Assembly (NCBI GenBank): GCA_030035585.1
Contig: CM057460.1
Location: 132,850,714 to 132,914,713 of the forward strand
Direction of reading: 5' to 3'
Length of the DNA stretch: 64,000 nt
Origin: Dugong dugon
Taxonomy: Eukaryota; Chordata; Mammalia; Sirenia; Dugongidae
In this document: one piece after another, positions 11,346-21,674 of the stretch
Position numbering within the stretch: position 1 is the stretch's first letter
Layout of the letters: every line of letters begins with the position of its first letter
Notes under the pieces: generated by a model
The model's input: the letters and a program-made list of their open reading frames with translations, nothing else
Database searches by the model: none
Told to the model about the DNA's origin: nothing
Position numbers and translations under genes: made by a program

Positions 11346-11947
11346 TGTCTTAGTTATCTAGTGTTGCTATAACAGAAATACCACAAATGGATGGCTTCAA
11401 CGAACAGAAATTTATATTCTCATAGTTTAGGAGGCTAGAAGTCCAAATTCTAGCCTCCTGTCAGGGCACCGGCTCTGGGGGAAGGCTTTCTCTCTGTGTC
11501 AGCTCTGGGGGAAGGTCCTTGTCTCTTCAGCTTCTCTTTCCTGGTTCTTGGTGGCACAGTGGCTAAGAGCTTGGCTGCCAGCCAAAAGGTTGGCAGTTCA
11601 AATCCACTAGACACTCCTTGGAAACCCTATGGGGCAGTTCTACTCTGTCCTATAGGGTCACTGTGAGTCAGAATCTACTTGATAGCAATGGGTTTTTTTT
11701 TTTTTTTTTTTTTTTGAGATATCCAGGTAGTTTGGCACCTATCTTCTTCCATTTCTTCTTGTTCAATTGCTTGTTTAATCTCTTTTATGTCTATATATCA
11801 CAATAGACAGACTCAAAACACACCTTACACTGATCCTACTTCATTAACATAATAGAGACAACCCATTCCCAAATGGGATTATAACCACAAGCATAAAGGT
11901 TAGGATTTATAACACACATTTTCTGGGGATACAATTCAGTTCCTAAC
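11346..11947 (-). mobile_element. Solo LTR, MaLR type, carrying an AfroSINE
   Basis: The plus strand reads the family backwards: tgtcttagttatctagtgttgctataacagaaat on the left (LTR 3' end) and ggggatacaattcagttcc on the right (LTR 5' end). An AfroSINE in the opposite orientation (11,547-11,715) splits it: LTR text stops at about 11,546 and resumes at 'gagatatccaggtag'. No internal region adjoins. It is a fossil. Confidence 0.85.
11547..11715 (+). mobile_element. AfroSINE, full length, inserted in an LTR
   Basis: This is the clearest plus-strand copy. The tRNA-like head shows an A-box-like tggcacagtggctaagagc at about 11,551 and a B-box-like ggcagttcaaatcca at about 11,594. The body (ccttggaaaccctatggggcagttctactctgtcctatagggtc) and the RTE-like tail (actgtgagtcagaatctacttgatagcaatggg) follow, then a T-rich end of about 20 bases. 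The RNA polymerase III promoter is internal to the tRNA-like head. It postdates the LTR around it. Confidence 0.93.
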
Positions 11948-12194
11948 TGTAGGTATTTGATACTGCACTGGTATGTAGCATAAAACCTGTGAAAGCTAGA
12001 ACCTGTGTAAGGTGGAAATCTGTCAGAGAAGGAAAATTCAAATATTTTCCACCAATAGAAACAGAAAGTGGTAAGACTGCATGCACCCTCTCAAAAGCAG
12101 AAAACTTGTGAGACTTGGAAACGTAAGGCAGTCTTGTCTGGTACCAGCTCTCACAGATTTCATTATGTGTATTTTGAATATCAACCCTACAGAT
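11948..12194. other. Anonymous sequence between an LTR and an AfroSINE
   Basis: About 250 bp with no repeat or gene that I can identify. A short open frame on the minus strand runs into the neighbouring SINE and is not credible as a gene. Confidence 0.5.
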
Positions 12195-12347
12195 ACCCAT
12201 TGCCGTGGAGTTGATTCTGACCCATAGTGCCCCTAAAAGACAGAGCAGAACTGCCCCGTAGGGTTTCCAAGGAGAGATTGGAGGATAAGAAGTGCTTACC
12301 TTTTGATTAGCAGCCAAGCTCTTAACCACAGTGCCACCAGTGCTCCT
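12195..12347 (-). mobile_element. AfroSINE
   Basis: The plus strand reads cccattgccgtggagttgattctgacccatag through gggtttccaaggagagattgg to agctcttaaccacagtgccaccagtgctcc, the complement of an essentially complete copy. The middle is diverged in the segment that normally reads ggtggatttgaactgcc. Confidence 0.9.
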
Positions 12348-12424
12348 ACCCTGCATAAAACATATAATAAATATATTCCTAGAGGTATTTTAACTGTTTA
12401 TAAATAAGAAATCAGTCAGATAGA

Positions 12425-12690
12425 CATCCAATCTCCATAAAACATTTATTGAGTGCTAGTGCATACCAGCAACTAATGCTAAGTGCTTTTTCTGCATTAT
12501 TTTATTAAATCTCCATAGCAACTCCATGAGGTAGTAAACATAGTTAACACCTTTAAGGGAAAACAGAAGTGCTGTAAATTAAGTAAACTATACAGATTTA
12601 CATAGATAATAAGCAGGGAATGGAAACTCTAATCCATCACTGTTGGATACCAAAGTCCACATTGTTTTACCCCCAAGCTACACTATCTCT
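12425..12690 (-). mobile_element. MIR SINE
   Basis: The reversed MIR 3' region is readable: aacatttattgagtgctagtgcatacc, aagtgctttttctgcattattttatt, ctccatagcaactccatgaggtag. A decayed core follows (aaacagaagtgctgtaaattaagtaa). It is an ancient pan-mammalian element. Confidence 0.78.
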
Positions 12691-12729
12691 TAAAAAATAT
12701 GAAATGCATTCTTGTCTCTTTAAAGTATT

Positions 12730-12894
12730 AAAAAAACCAAACTGTACCAATTGCTGTTGAGTTGATTCCAACTCATAGTGACCCTGTAGGACAGATAGAA
12801 CTTCCCCATAGAGCTTCCAAGGAGCAGCTGGTGGATTTAAACTGCCGAAGTTTTTGTTAGCAGCCGTTCTTGACCACTGAGCCACCAGGGCTCC
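12730..12894 (-). mobile_element. AfroSINE with target-site duplication
   Basis: A complete minus-strand copy running from aaaaaaccaaactg to gccaccagggctcc. The octamer taaagtat occurs at 12,721-12,728 and again at 12,896-12,903, a probable target-site duplication. It sits just left of the ancient antisense L1. Confidence 0.9.
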
Positions 12895-13039
12895 CTAAAG
12901 TATACTTAATCCAATTCAGAATATTGTTATAGATCCTTGACTCATGGAAGATAATTTTTAGACCATTTAATGGTGACTGATAAAATTTATTAACAACCAG
13001 TTCTATAATATTACCTCTCCACTGTAGATCTAGATTTCA

Positions 13040-13308
13040 CAGTGTTTATTCTTTTAGGTGGATCTTTGTATTCAGGATGTAGTTCATTCTGGTTTTATGA
13101 GCCCAGTTGAATACAATCTTTTTCTTTTAATAGGTGAGTTTTACTTTGCTCTTTTAGTTTAGAGTACTCATCTTTAACTCCACAGTTTACTTTCAAGTCA
13201 TATTATACCACTTCATGTCTAAGAAACTTTCAACAGCATACATTCATTTTCTCCTATCTTGACTTTTTCATGCATTTTATATTTTTACATGTCATAAAAC
13301 TCAAAATG
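13040..13308 (-). mobile_element. Ancient antisense L1 5' region, left part (host of L1-B)
   Basis: Text such as ccacttcatgtctaagaaactttcaacagcatacattcattttctcc, followed by tgcattttatatttttacatgtcataaaac, matches the antisense of old mammalian L1 leader sequence. It continues without a gap at 26,502 (cattgttgttattttatctttaaacatttgattatcttt). The break is exactly the L1-B insertion, whose duplication ataaaactcaaaatg is at 13,294-13,308. Confidence 0.65.
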
Positions 13309-14200
13309 GGAGGCAGAGCCAACATGGCACTTTGAACAGAAGCACCATGCTGTCCCTCCACAGCAAAGACCCCCCCAAAAAGAGAAGAAAGACAGAGAAG
13401 AAAAATTCCTCAAGGAAGGCCACCGGAAGCAGGTCCCCAGCCGAGCAGTGCTGCACAGCCTGTCAAGGAGCGGAAATAGTGCATGGCACCAGGTCTGCAC
13501 GAGAAGGGTAAGGAAGGCAGAGAGAGACAAGAAACCAATAAAAAAAAGAAGAAAGAAAGTAAAAAAGAAAAAAAAAATGCCCCAAGGGAGCCCACTTGAA
13601 GTGGGTCCCCAGCTGAGTGGCACTATACAGCCCATCAAGAAGGAGCAGAGATGGCACACGGTGCCAGGTGTTCAGGATAAGTGTAAGGAAGGAAGGTAGA
13701 GGGAGACAAGAAATTGAGAAAAGAAAAAAGAGAGAAAGAGAAAAAAAAAAGATGCTCCTAGGGAGCCCACTGGTGTGGTAAGATGGACCAAGGAAGTTGC
13801 TCCCCAGCTGCTAGGCACTGCACAGCCCATTTAGAAGGGGCAGAGATGGCACACATCACCAGGTGTTCAAGAGAAAAGAAGGGAAGGATGGTGGAGAGAG
13901 ACAAGAAACCGAGTAAATAAAAATAAATCCCCAAGAGAAAAGTAATATGGGAAAGCAGCTTCGCAGAGCTCCCAGCAGGAGACAGAGCACCCGATAAGAT
14001 AACCAGTGATACATGCTTTCCCACCCCACACCCTTCTTCCCTCTGTCTGGTCTCTGCTGCTTCCTGATGGGTGTGGTTACTTGTCCAGGGAGGCACCGGC
14101 TCCGTGCTGCTTGAATTCGCCACTCCCACACCAGCTGACTCTTTCAGTGCCGTTTCTTTGCTGCTGTTATTGCTTTCTTCAGCTTCTTTTGGTTTCTTCC
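13309..14200 (+). promoter_or_regulatory. L1-B 5'UTR, left arm of inverted monomer array and spacer
   Basis: After the conserved L1 head come three purine-rich units at about 13,395-13,560, 13,575-13,745 and 13,753-13,925. Each contains gtccccagctg-like, agnggcagagatggcac-like and ccaggtgttcaggagaa-like words and ends in a gagagacaagaaa run. They are the reverse complement of the pyrimidine-rich units that fill 14,200-15,545. The spacer (about 13,935-14,200) carries ordinary leader text such as tgatacatgctttcccacccc, also seen in L1-D. The 5' head acts as an RNA polymerase II promoter in L1 elements; activity here is inferred from family knowledge only. Confidence 0.8.
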
Positions 14201-15555
14201 CTCTCTCTCACATCCTTCCCCTCCTTTCTGTTGAACACCTGGCCCCATGTACCATCTCTGCTTCTTCTTGACAGGCTGTGAATTGTCACTCGGCTGGGAA
14301 ACCACTTCTCCAGTCTGTGCTGCCATACCAGTGGGATCCCTGGGGTCAGGTTTTTTTTCTTTTACATTGTCTTTTTTCCTTTTTGTTTTCTTCATTTCTA
14401 GTTTCTCGTCTCTCTCTACTTACCTTCTTTTCATGTTCCCTGAGTACCTGGCACTACGTGCCATCTCCACCCCTTCTAGACAGGTTGTACTGCTTGACTT
14501 AGGAGCCACTTCCCCAGTCTGTGCCACCATGCCAGTAGGATCCCTGGGGGCATCCCTTTTATTTTTTAATTTATTTTTTCTTTTTCTTTTTTCTGGGTTT
14601 TTTTATTTTTTCATTTCTCAGTTTCTCGTCTCTCTCTACTTTCCTTCTTTTTCTGTCTCCTGAATACCTGGTGCTGTATGCCATCTTTACCCCTTCTAGA
14701 TGGGCTATGCAGTGCCTAGTGACTTGGGAGCCACTTCCCCAGTCTGTGTCATCAAGCCTGTGGGCTCCCTTTGGTATTTTTTTTTTTTTATTTGATCAGT
14801 TTCTTGTCTCTCTCTACCATCTTTCCCTTCTTTTCTATTGAACACCTGATGACGTGTGTCATCTGTGCTCCATCTAGATGGGCTATGCAGTGCCTAGCGG
14901 CTGGGGAGCCACTTCCGCTGTCCAGGCCACCACACTGGTGGGCACCCTCAGAGCATACTTTTTTATTTTTTTTAGTTTCTCTCTTCTCTCTTTACTTGAT
15001 TTCTTTTCTTCCCCTACCTTCCCTCCTTACCCTTCTCCTGAATATCTGATGCCTTGTGCCATCTCCACTCCTTCTTGATGGGCTATATACTGCCACTCAG
15101 CTGTAGACCCACTTCCAGTGGGCTCCCTTGGGGCATTTTTTTTCTTCTTTACTTTTTTCTTTCTTGGTTTCTTATCTCTCTCTATCTTCCTTCCTTACAC
15201 TTCTCCTGAACACCTGGTGCTGTGGGCTATCTCTGCTCCTTTTTGATGGTCTGTGCAGCACCACTCAGCTGGGTACTTGGTTAGGGTGAGTTTCCTTGAG
15301 GATTTTTCTTTTATTTCTTCTTTATTTCCCCTTTGGTCTCTTTTCTCTCTCTCCCTTCTTCCCTTACCCTTCTTCTGAAGACCTGGAACCATGTGCCATC
15401 TCTGCTCCTTCTGAAAGGACTGTGCAGTGCAGCTCGCCTGGGGACCCACTTCCCATGAGCTCCCTTGGGGCATTTTTTTCCTCTTTCTTCTTTTTTTTAT
15501 TCTCTCTCTACCTCCCTTCCTTTCCTTCCACTCAATCACCTGGTGTCTTTTTTTT
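14200..15555 (+). repeat. L1-B 5'UTR, right arm: tandem pyrimidine-rich monomers
   Basis: About seven diverged tandem units of roughly 170-200 bp. Each has ccatctctgctccttcttgatgggctg, then actcagctggggacccacttc, then gggctcccttggggcattttt and a tttctctctctacctnccttcc run. Unit starts are near 14,250, 14,460, 14,680, 14,860, 15,055, 15,225 and 15,395. Two more partial units continue beyond L1-C at about 19,555-19,830. The array is inverted relative to 13,395-13,925. Open frames here are leucine- and phenylalanine-rich by-products of the composition. Confidence 0.85.
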
Positions 15556-16709
15556 TTTTTTTTTTTTATTGTACTTCAGGTGAAGACTTACAGAACATGA
15601 AACAGTAGTACACATATTGTTTTATGACATTGGTTAACAACCCCACAACATGTCAACCCTTTAACTTCGCAACATTTTTTGGGGGGTAAAAATACACATA
15701 GCCAAAGATACACCATTTCAAAAAATTTATACATGCTGAGTTCAGTGACATTGACTATGCTTTTCCAATTGTGCTGTTATTCAAACTTAAGATGAAGGCT
15801 TACATAGATAAATAGATTCTCAATTAACAGTTACTACAAATGTTGCCCTATGAAAATGTTAACAATCTCACAACACATCATCAATATCCTTACTCAACCC
15901 TTGGTTCCCTATCACCAGCTTCCTTGTCCCCTTCTGCCTTCTGGCCCTTGTCACTAGACTACTATGATTCAGTAGCCTCATTTCGTTTTATGGGGCTGTC
16001 CACTCCCAGGCTGAACAGTGAAACTTGGAGACAAATTCACCACTGAGCTAAAAGGGTGTCTGGGGGACATACTCTTGGGGTTTCTCCAGTCTCGTTTAGG
16101 CCAGTAAATCTGGTCTTTTTCTGTGAGTTAGAATTGTGTTCTACATCCTTCTCCAGCTCTGTCCAGAACCCTCTGTTGTGATCCTGGTCAGAGCAGTCAG
16201 TGGTGGTAGGCAGGCACCATCTAGCTGTACTGGACTCAGTCCGGTGGAGGCCTTGGTAGCTGTGGACAATTAGTCCTTCGAACTAATCTTTTCCTTGTAT
16301 CCTGTTCTCTTCATTCTCCCTTGCTCCTGAAGGGATGAGACCAGTGGAGTATCTTAGATGGCCGCTCACAGGCTTTTAAGACCCCGGACACTACTCACCA
16401 AGGTAGAATGTAGAGCATTGTCTTTATAAGCTGTGTCATACTAATTGAGCTAGATGTTCCCTGAGACCATGGTCCCCACAGCCCTCCACCCAGCAATTCA
16501 GTCCCTCAGGGAGTTTGGATGTGTCTATGGGGTTTCCATGACCTTTCCTTGTACAAGTTGTGCTAGTTTCCCCTGTATTGTGTACTGTCTCACCCTTCAC
16601 CCAAGATACCACTTATCTATTGCCTACTTAGTATTTCCCCACCACCCCTCCAATCCCTGGTAACCAACAAAGATTGTTACATTTTGTGTGGGAACTTTTT
16701 CATGGGTTT

Positions 16710-19533
16710 TTACAATAGAGGTCTCATACAATATTTGACCTTTTGTGATTGACTTATTTCACTCAGCATAATGTCCTCCAGTTTCATCAATGTTATGAGA
16801 TGCTTCACAGATTCATTGTTGTTCTTTCTTGTTACATAGTACTCCATTGTGTGTATGTACAATAGATTTTTATCCATTCATCTATTGATGGGCATCTAAG
16901 TTGTTTCCATCGTTTTGCTATTGTGAACAATGCTGCCATAAACTTAGGTGTCCATATGTCTATTCGGGTGATGACTCTTATTTCTCTAAGATATATTCCT
17001 AGGAGTGGGATTGCTGGATCTAATGGTATGTCTATTTCTAGCTTTCTGAGGAAGCGCCATATCATTTTCCAAAATGGTTGTATCATTTTGCATTCCCACC
17101 AACAATGCATAAGAGTTCTGATCTCCCTGCAGCAAATCCAACATTTGTTATTTCTAGTGTTTTTGATTCATGCCGGTAATGCCGGGGTGAGATGGTATCT
17201 CATTGTGGTTTTAATTTCCATTTCTCTAATGGCTAGTGATCGCGAGCATTTCCTCATGTGTCTGTTGGCCATTTGAATGTCTTCTTTCGTGAAATATCTG
17301 TTCATTTCCTTTGCCCTCTTTTAATAGGATTATTTGTCTTTTTGTTGTAGAGGTGTTGGATTTTCTTGCAGATTATGGAGATTAGACCTTTGTCTGACTT
17401 GTATTGTCCAAAAATTTTTTCCCTATCTGTAGGTTCTCTTTTGACTCTATTGGTGAAGTCTTTTGAAGAGCATAGGTGTTTGATTTTTAGAAGATCCCAG
17501 TTATCTAGCTTATCTATTGGGGTTTGTGCATTGATGGTTATGGTTTGTATCCTGTTAATGCCATGTATTAAGACCTGAAGTGTTGGTCCTATTTATTCTT
17601 CTACAAACTTTATAGTTTTAGGCTTTATATTCAGGTCTTTGATCCATTTTGAAGTAGTTTTTGTATACGGTGTGAGGTATGAGTCCTGTTTCATTTTTTT
17701 ACAGATGGATATCCAGTTTTGCCAACACCATTTGTTAAAAAGACAGTCTTTTACCCATTTGATGGACTTTGGGCCCTTGTCGAAGATCAGGTGACTGTAG
17801 GTGGATGGATTTACATCTGGGTTCTCAATTCTGTTCCATTGGTCAATGTATCTGTCGTTGTACCAGTACCAGGCTGTTTTGACTACTGTAGCTGTATAGT
17901 AGGTTCTCAAGTCAGGTAGTGTGAGTCCTCCAACTTTCTTCTTCTTCTTCAGTAGTGCTTTACTTATTCGGGGCTTCTTCCCTTTCCATATAAAGTTCAT
18001 GATTAGTTTTTCCATCTCTTTGAAGAATGTTCTTGGTATTTGGATTGGGATTGCATTGTGTTTGTAAATTGATTTGGGTAGAATTGTAATTTTTACAATA
18101 TTGGGTCTGCCTATCTGTGAGCATGGTATGTTTTTCCATTTATGTAGATCCCTTTGGGTTTCATGCAGTAATGTTTTGTAGTTTTCTTTGTATAGGTCTT
18201 TTACATCCCTGGTCAGATTTATTCCTAAGTATTTTATCTTTTTAGGGGCTATTGAAAATGGTACTGTTTTCCTGATTTCCTTTTCATCGTTCTCCTTGTT
18301 GGTGTATAGGAATCCAATTGATTTTTGAATGTTTATCTTGTATCCTGCTGTCGCAGCAGCAACGGTAATCAGGATGGCGAAGACAGTAACCAACTGCACA
18401 ACTCTTACAGAGAAGTGGAGCCAGGAGGGTCACTCTGAGGAGTCGACCCCCACCTCTGTCCCAGGCGTTTATTTATAATAGATACAGCTAGCAATAAAGC
18501 AGATCACAAGACAGTGAGTTTTCAGGTGGATAACAATCAGTTTTGGGTAAGGGGAAAGGAATTTGGGTATGTATATGGCAAGCAGTAAAACAGATCACAA
18601 GACAGTTTCAGAAAAACAGGGCAATTAAATAAGACGTGGCTGGCCTTAGTTATTTATACTGACGTAGATAACACAGAGGCCTGTAGGGAGCTGCACTTAG
18701 CATAAGTGCAGCCATATTTTATGGCTAAGAATACTAAAGCAATAATTGTACCCACATCCTGCTACTCTGCTGAAACTTTCTATTAGTTCCAGTAGATTTC
18801 TCATGGAGTCTTTAGGGTTTTCTGTGTATAGTATCATATCATCTGCAAACAGGGAGAGTTTAACTTCTTCATTACCAATTTGGATGTACTTTATTTCTTT
18901 TTCTTGCCTTATTGCTCTAGCTAGAACTTCCAGTGCCATGTCAAATAGGAGTGGTGATTAAGGGCATCCTTGTCTTGTTCCTGTTCTCAAGGGGAATTTT
19001 TTCAGCCTCTCTCAATTAAGAATGATGTTGACCATTGGTTTTGCATAGATGCCCTTTATTATGTTGAGAAATTTCCCTTCTATACCTATTTTATTGAGAG
19101 TTTTTATCAGGAATGGGTGTTGGACTCTGTCAAATGCCTTTTCTGCATCAATTGAGATGATCATGTGATTCTTTTCTTTCCTTTTATTTATGTGGTGGAT
19201 TACATTGATTGATTTTCTAATGTTGAACCATCCTTGCATACCTGGTATGAATCCTACTTGGTTGCGGTGTATTATTTTTTTGATATGATGCTGAATTCTA
19301 TTGGCTAGAATTTTCTTCAGAATTTTTGCATCTATATTCATGAGAGATATTGGTCTGTAATTTTCTTTTTTTGTGACTTCTTTGCCTGGTTTTGGTATCA
19401 GCGTTATGGTGGCTTCATAGAATGAATTTGGAAGTGTTGCTTCCTCTTCTATGCTCTGAAATACCTTGAGTAGTACTGGTACAAGCTCTTCTGTGAATGT
19501 TTTGTAGAATTCTCCAATGAAGCCATCTGGGCC
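16710..19533 (-). pseudogene. L1-C ORF2 remnant (RT to C-terminus)
   Basis: Read leftward from 19,533, the frame gives EFYKTF..., then (19,341-19,012) [42 protein letters not shown] and [19 protein letters not shown]. The catalytic box FADDMILY follows at about 18,850. After the LTR, the thumb and C-terminal region continues (18,340-17,593: [59 protein letters not shown]). Near 17,110-16,832 is [28 protein letters not shown], the conserved cysteine-containing C-terminal segment. The stop corresponds to 16,710-16,712. It lacks the endonuclease domain, is interrupted by the LTR and has further frame breaks, so it makes no functional protein. Confidence 0.88.
18349..18756 (-). mobile_element. 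Solo LTR, probable class II (ERVK/beta-type) retrovirus
   Basis: A 408-bp insert in L1-C with TG...CA ends (tgtcgcagc...gtacccaca on the plus strand). It is flanked by a perfect six-base duplication, tcctgc, at 18,343-18,348 and 18,757-18,762. On the minus strand it runs from tgtgggtaca to gctgcgaca with an AATAAA signal near its last third (complement of tttatt at about 18,469). A six-base duplication is typical of class II ERVs. No internal genes remain. It is the youngest layer of this nest. Confidence 0.82.
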
Positions 19534-20240
19534 ATCACCTGGTGTCTTTTTTTTCTCTCACTTTCTTTTCTCTCTCTACATTCCTTCCATTCCTTTCCCC
19601 TGATGACTTAGCTGCCTGTGCCTTTCTGTCTCTCTCTCTCTTTTTAAATCTAGTTTCTTATCTCTCTCTCCCTTCCTTCCTTTCCTTTCTCCTGCCCATC
19701 TAGCTGTGTGTGTCGTATCTGTCCCTTTTTGATGAGCTGTGCCTCACTGCCTGGCTAGAAAGCCACTAGCACATGGCTTCCCCAGGTCTGTGCCACTACA
19801 ATGGCAGGTTCCCTCAGCACTTTATTTTTTGCTCCTGTTTCTCTCTTCTCTATCTTTTCTTTCCCATATACAACTTAGCTTCACACATCACAACCCCCCG
19901 CCATCCCTCATGCCTTTCTGCACCATGCACTGAACATCACACTCTGGAGCAGCACAGGCATAGTCTACCAGAATCTGCTCTGCATTGACCACCAGGCCCA
20001 CCCAGTCAGCCCCACTCTAGGCCACGAACAACCCATCCCCGTCTCTCCCCTTCAGCTAGACCTGCCCTGCTGCAACCATAGCTGAGCAACAGGCTCTGCC
20101 CATTGGACAAGGTGGTAAGTAATGTGCCCACAGATGAGCAAACAACAAAGAACATGCAGTTCACCTGCTCAGACATAGCTAAATAAAACAAAAAAGTAGG
20201 ATGAAACAAATCTAGAATAGAAAAATGAAGAAAATAACTA

Positions 20241-21285
20241 CTGAAAGTCCCGAAGACATCAGAAAATATCAAAACATATGAAAAAAACAAGACAGGATGG
20301 TTCTAGTAGGCATCCAAAATAAAACACCAGATGATTTTCCAGTAGAAGAAAAGGCACTGGAACTACTTTATAGGAAATACAAATCTCTAATATTCAGAGC
20401 TATCCAAGAGTTGAAAGAAAAAGCAGACAAAAATAAGGAAAAAATATACAAAACCATGGAAAAGGCAGACAATATCATAGAAAACATAGACAAAACAATG
20501 GAAGAATTCAGGAAAATTATACAGGAACAAAATGTCAAAATAAATCCACAACTAGAAATCATACAAAATCAGCAATTAGAAATCAAAAAGATAAACAACA
20601 GAACTGCACTTTGTCATAGAAGGTCTGAGGAGCAAGTTTGAAACAATGTAAGAAAGGATCAGTGAAATTGAGGACAAATACTAGGATACCACATTGTTTG
20701 AGGAAAAATCAGAGAAAAGAACAAAGAAAAATGAAGAAACCCTGAGAATGATGTGTACAATCAAAAGCAAAAATTGGTGAGTGATCAGAGTTTCAGAACA
20801 GGGGGAGAAAATGAAAAACACAGGGAAGATCATTGAAGAATTGCTGTCAGAAAACTTCCCTAATATCATGAAAGATGAAAAGCAGACCATCCAAGAGGCT
20901 CAACAAATCCCATATAGGCTCGATCCCAAAAGAAAATCAACAAGGCATATCATAACCATACTCGCTAAAACCAAAGACAAAGAAAGAATCCTGAGAGCAG
21001 GTCACATACAGAGGAGAAACAATAAGACTTAGCTCTGATTACTCAGTAGAAACCGTGCAGACAAAAAGGCAATGGAATAACATATATAAAACCTTGAAAG
21101 AAAAGAATTATCAACCAAGAATAATATACTCTGCAAAACTCTTATTCAAATATGATGGTTAAATTAGGACATTTCCAGATAAACAGACATTAAGGGAATA
21201 TGTACAAACCAAACTTACAAGAATTATTAAAGGTAGTCGGTCAGATTGAGAACAAACAACATCAGATGCAAGATCACACCAGCCA
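20241..21285 (+). pseudogene. L1-B ORF1 remnant (ORF1p, RNA-binding chaperone)
   Basis: ORF1p binds L1 RNA as a trimer. The N-terminal text at 20,297-20,641 includes VEEKALELLYRKYKSLIFRAIQELKEKADKNKEKIYKTMEKAD, a coiled-coil pattern. An RRM-like part follows (20,781-20,960: RVSEQGEKMKNTGKIIEELLSENFPNIMKDEKQTIQEAQQIPYR). The C-terminal domain (20,990-21,240) matches the L1-D version, with words such as ILRA, LSSDYS and QPRIIYSAKLLF. The start codon used in L1-D (ATGCCCC) is altered here to aagtccc, and the frame is broken several times. It is not functional. Confidence 0.82.
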
Positions 21286-21674
21286 GATACCAACTTAGGA
21301 AATGAACTCTCAAGGATTAATCAAAACTAAAAGATTCACAACAGGGAACCAGAGTGATTAATCTGTAAATGACAACAACGTCAGAATAAAAGAGGGAATA
21401 AATGGTGTATATAGAACTTTCTAATGGAGAGGAAGGCAAGGCAATACCAAGCAATAAAAGACTCATTCAAAATTAGGAAGATAAGGGTAAATTTCAAGGT
21501 AACTACAAATAAAGTTAAAAAGTCTACTTATCAAAATAAAGAAGAAAATCATAAAGCCTCAGTAAACACAAAAACAAAAAAGAAAAAGAAAAAAATCCAC
21601 AAAAAAAAGGATTCAGCACAGGAAAGTAAGAGGAATGAAGAAAATGTCTACACCACAAAAAAAAGCACTATAAA

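Larger units (their letters stand above)
15556..19533 (-). mobile_element. L1-C: 5'-truncated LINE-1 nested in the L1-B 5'UTR
   Basis: The 3' end is on the left (T run at about 15,548-15,567, the complement of the poly(A) tail) and the truncated 5' end on the right. A duplication beginning atcacctggtgtc followed by eight T occurs at 15,535 and again at 19,534-19,554. It fits insertion at a T-rich site, the preference of L1 endonuclease. The copy begins within ORF2, just upstream of the reverse-transcriptase core, and is about 3.6 kb once the solo LTR at 18,349-18,756 is removed. Its sequence is close to L1-D, including the 3'UTR, so it belongs to the same lineage. Confidence 0.93.

Noticed and set aside
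11547-11620. Possible tRNA gene
   Set aside because: The A- and B-box-like motifs belong to the tRNA-derived head of an AfroSINE. No complete cloverleaf or anticodon arm is credible, and the same head recurs in every AfroSINE copy.
17593-18399. A 268-codon open frame on the minus strand that begins inside the solo LTR and continues into L1-C ORF2
   Set aside because: The start is a chance ATG in the LTR. The rest is a fragment of L1 reverse transcriptase without its catalytic part, so it is not a host gene.
13309-20240. Tandem units considered as a CRISPR array or satellite
   Set aside because: The units are diverged, about 170-200 bp long and tied to an L1 head. There are no short identical repeats with unique spacers, and the genome is mammalian.
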